Assembly (NCBI GenBank): GCA_026126025.1
Contig: JAHCJZ010000002.1
Location: 310,001 to 374,000, forward strand
Direction of reading: 5' to 3'
Source of the DNA: Bauldia sp.
GTDB lineage: Bacteria; Pseudomonadota; Alphaproteobacteria; Rhizobiales; Kaistiaceae
Length of the DNA stretch: 64,000 bases
Part shown: piece by piece, positions 60,512-64,000 of the stretch
Position numbering within the stretch: position 1 is the first letter of the stretch
Layout: the number at the start of each line of letters is the position of its first letter
Program-made: the position numbers and the translations under genes
Notes under the pieces: model-generated
What the model saw: only the letters and a program-made list of their open reading frames with translations
What the model was told of the DNA's origin: nothing
The model's database searches: none

Positions 60512-61440
60512 CAGAACCAGCCCAGCCGCGCGACGATGCCCTCGACCAGAAGCGCGGCGAAGAGCACGAAGAGATAGACCAGCGAGTAGCCGAACATGCC
60601 GCGCGCGGCGGCGCGGTCGGTCCCGGCGGAGCGGAGGATCGGCAGCGCCTTCCAGATCAGCACCGCGCCAAGGCCCGCGGCGATGACGCCGTAGACGGGC
60701 GACGCGAGGCCGATGAAGGACGGGACCACGCCGACCGGCGCGAGGATCAGCGAATAATAGAGGATGCGGTGCGCGGTGACGGCGGCGCCCGCAACGTTGG
60801 GCAGCATCGGCACGTTGGCGCGGCGATAGTCTTCCTCCTTGAGGAGCGCCAGCGCCCAGAAATGCGGCGGCGTCCAGAGGAAGATGATGGCGAAGAGGAC
60901 GAGGCTCTCCCAGCCGACGGCGCCGGTCAGGACGGCCCAGCCGACGACCGGCGGCAGCGCGCCGGCGGCGCCGCCGATGACGATGTTCTCCGGCGTCGAG
61001 CGCTTGAGCCACATCGTGTAGATCACGGCGTAGAAGAAGATGGTGAAGGCGAGGAGCCCGGCGGCAAGCCAGTTGGCGGCAAGGCCGAGAAGCGCCACCG
61101 AGCCGACCGAGAGGACGATGCCGAAGGCGAGCGCCTCACCCGGCGCGACGCGGCCCGACGGCACCGGGCGCAGGCGGGTGCGCGCCATCTTGCGGTCGAT
61201 GTCGGCGTCGTACCACATGTTGAGCGCGCCCGAGGCGCCGGCGCCGATGGTGATGGCGAACAGCGCCACCGCTCCGGAGAAGAGGTCGATCGAACCCGGC
61301 GCCATCACCATGCCGACCAGCGCGGTGAAGACGACGAGCTGCATCACCCGCGGCTTCAAGAGCTCGAAATAGTCGCGCGGGGTCGCAAGCGACACGCCCG
61401 GAACGGGTTCGGTCGCGTTGAGGTCGTTGACGTAAGCCAT
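60511..61440 (-). CDS. ctaB: protoheme IX farnesyltransferase (heme O synthase)
   Basis: A 309-residue polytopic prenyltransferase that makes heme O, the precursor of heme A. The aspartate-rich motif is [19 protein letters not shown]; a second polar loop is [12 protein letters not shown]. The ATG at 61440 follows AGGAG at 5 bases, which decides over a start eight codons upstream. It belongs to the oxidase operon after ctaD. Confidence 0.95.
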   Translation of the reverse strand: MAYVNDLNATEPVPGVSLATPRDYFELLKPRVMQLVVFTALVGMVMAPGSIDLFSGAVALFAITIGAGASGALNMWYDADIDRKMARTRLRPVPSGRVAPGEALAFGIVLSVGSVALLGLAANWLAAGLLAFTIFFYAVIYTMWLKRSTPENIVIGGAAGALPPVVGWAVLTGAVGWESLVLFAIIFLWTPPHFWALALLKEEDYRRANVPMLPNVAGAAVTAHRILYYSLILAPVGVVPSFIGLASPVYGVIAAGLGAVLIWKALPILRSAGTDRAAARGMFGYSLVYLFVLFAALLVEGIVARLGWF

Positions 61441-61497
61441 CTTGTCTCCTGCCCGGGCCGGCACCCAATGCCGGCCCGATAGTCGCGCCCGTCGCGA

Positions 61498-63132
<1,635 letters not shown>

Positions 63133-63190
63133 TTATCCCGCCGGCCGCTCGGACCGGGAGAGTAATCCCCTTGGTTGCTCTCAGCCGCGC

Positions 63191-64000
63191 CTAGTCGAGG
63201 GCCGCGAGCCTTTCCTCTTCCCAGGTATCCAGCAGGCCGTTGGCCGCCGACGGATCGGTCAGCACCAGCTCGCTCCACTCGGCGAACTGATCCTGGCTGA
63301 CGACGTGCATCTCGATCGGCATGAAGGCGTGGCCGGCGCCGCACAGCTCGGAGCACTGGCCGTAGAAGATGCCCTGGCGGTCGGCGCGGAACCACATCTC
63401 GTTGATGCGGCCCGGCACGGCGTCGAGCTTCATGGCCATTGCCGGCATCGCGAAGGCGTGGATCACGCCCGTCGGGTCCGCGGTGGCCTGGAGATGGACG
63501 ACAGTGTCGACCGGAACGACCATCGGCGCCGTCGTCTCGAGGAGCCGCGGCTCGCCGGCATAGTTGCCGTCGGCATCGCGGACGATGAAGGAGTCGACCG
63601 TGATGTTGCCGTTGTCGGGATACTCGTAGCTCCAGTACCAGCCGGCGCGGCCGATCGCCTTGACCGTGATCGACTCGTCGGGGTTGTAGTCCTCGATCGC
63701 CCGTGCCGGATCGTACTGCGCGAAGAGGAGCGAGAAGGACGGGATGGCGATGCCGACCAGGATGAGGACCGGGACGACCGTCCACAGCACTTCGACCACG
63801 GTGTTGTGGGTGGTGCGCGAGGGAACCGGGTTGGCCTTGGCATTGTAGCGGATGATGACCCAGGCCAGCAGCGCCAGCACGAAGAGGACGATCAGCCCGA
63901 TGAGGATCTGAAGCGGGTAGTTGAAGTCCCGGATCTGCTGCATCAGCGGGGAGGCTGCCTGCGGGAAGTACACCTCCCAGTCGTCGGCCTGTGCATTCGC
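63191..64000 (-). CDS. ctaC: cytochrome c oxidase subunit II, lacking its 5' end (off the right edge)
   Basis: The last 269 residues of subunit II. The mature N-terminus (QADDWEVYFPQAASP) is inside the window, but the signal peptide and start codon are not, and an internal GTG at 63973 is not the true start. Two membrane helices (QILIGLIVLFVLALLAWVII and VEVLWTVVPVLILVGIAIPS) are followed by the CuA domain with YGQCSELCGAGHAFMPI, in which both cysteines, the histidine and the methionine are intact. It starts the oxidase operon. Confidence 0.96.
   Translation of the reverse strand, partial: ANAQADDWEVYFPQAASPLMQQIRDFNYPLQILIGLIVLFVLALLAWVIIRYNAKANPVPSRTTHNTVVEVLWTVVPVLILVGIAIPSFSLLFAQYDPARAIEDYNPDESITVKAIGRAGWYWSYEYPDNGNITVDSFIVRDADGNYAGEPRLLETTAPMVVPVDTVVHLQATADPTGVIHAFAMPAMAMKLDAVPGRINEMWFRADRQGIFYGQCSELCGAGHAFMPIEMHVVSQDQFAEWSELVLTDPSAANGLLDTWEEERLAALD

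Overview
The window is about 64 kb of very GC-rich, densely coded DNA that looks like the chromosome of an alphaproteobacterium, most likely of the order Hyphomicrobiales (Rhizobiales). The grounds are a CcrM-type adenine methylase, a NadQ-type NAD regulator with a matching palindrome before nadABC, a GTTC-N7-GTTC LexA-type box, separate F0 b and b' subunits, the ispH-thrB-rnhA and ctaC-D-B-G-E-surf1 clusters, and an intergenic palindrome (GAGCATGATC...GATCATGCTC) that I know from this order. No rRNA, tRNA, CRISPR array, insertion sequence or phage gene was recognised. GTG and TTG starts are common.

Layout. 1-7.7 kb: 5' part of a dihydroorotase gene, then a + strand run of ygfZ, an HD phosphohydrolase, a small phosphatase, a NadQ/NrtR-like regulator, ppdK and a SleB-type cell wall hydrolase. 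8-11.7 kb: nadABC on the minus strand behind a promoter that overlaps a near-perfect 25-bp palindrome. 11.8-24.8 kb: DUF3096 peptide, a small membrane protein, glyS, glyQ, SohB-like protease, a methyltransferase and DUF2007, all on the minus strand. Between glyQ and glyS, on the opposite strand, lies a 6.7-kb accessory block: four related exported proteins built from a repeated module plus a tail domain, then a DUF433/DUF5615 toxin-antitoxin pair. 25-33.8 kb: polyprenyl synthase, TPR protein, ispE, an SplB-like radical SAM enzyme behind an SOS box, a Kef-type antiporter, a Tat-exported DUF1906 protein and rnhB. 33.9-36.6 kb: the F0 operon atpI-B-E-F'-F with a clear sigma70 promoter. 36.7-44.4 kb: dciA, a DsbA-like oxidoreductase, smc, an inserted vapBC pair, mutY and ccrM. 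44.6-46.7 kb: an exported protein of five Ig-like repeats and a lipoprotein. 46.8-55.6 kb: thrC, an M16 protease, a GNAT enzyme, a membrane GGDEF/EAL protein, ispH, thrB and rnhA. 55.7-64 kb: a lone DsbD-alpha-like protein, yqgE, a membrane protein, and the cytochrome aa3 oxidase operon ctaC-D-B-coxF-ctaG-E-DUF983-surf1, with ctaC running off the window.

How it works together. Most genes are housekeeping: NAD synthesis and its control, isoprenoid and quinone precursors (ispE, ispH, polyprenyl synthase), threonine synthesis, chromosome maintenance (smc, dciA, mutY, ccrM, rnhA, rnhB), and respiration with ATP synthesis. The unusual material is the secreted modular family splitting glyQ from glyS, two toxin-antitoxin pairs with visible operator palindromes (one coupled to mutY), the Ig-repeat/lipoprotein pair, and two classes of extragenic palindromes that sit mainly between convergent genes.

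All calls come from reading the sequence and recalling protein families; no database search was run.
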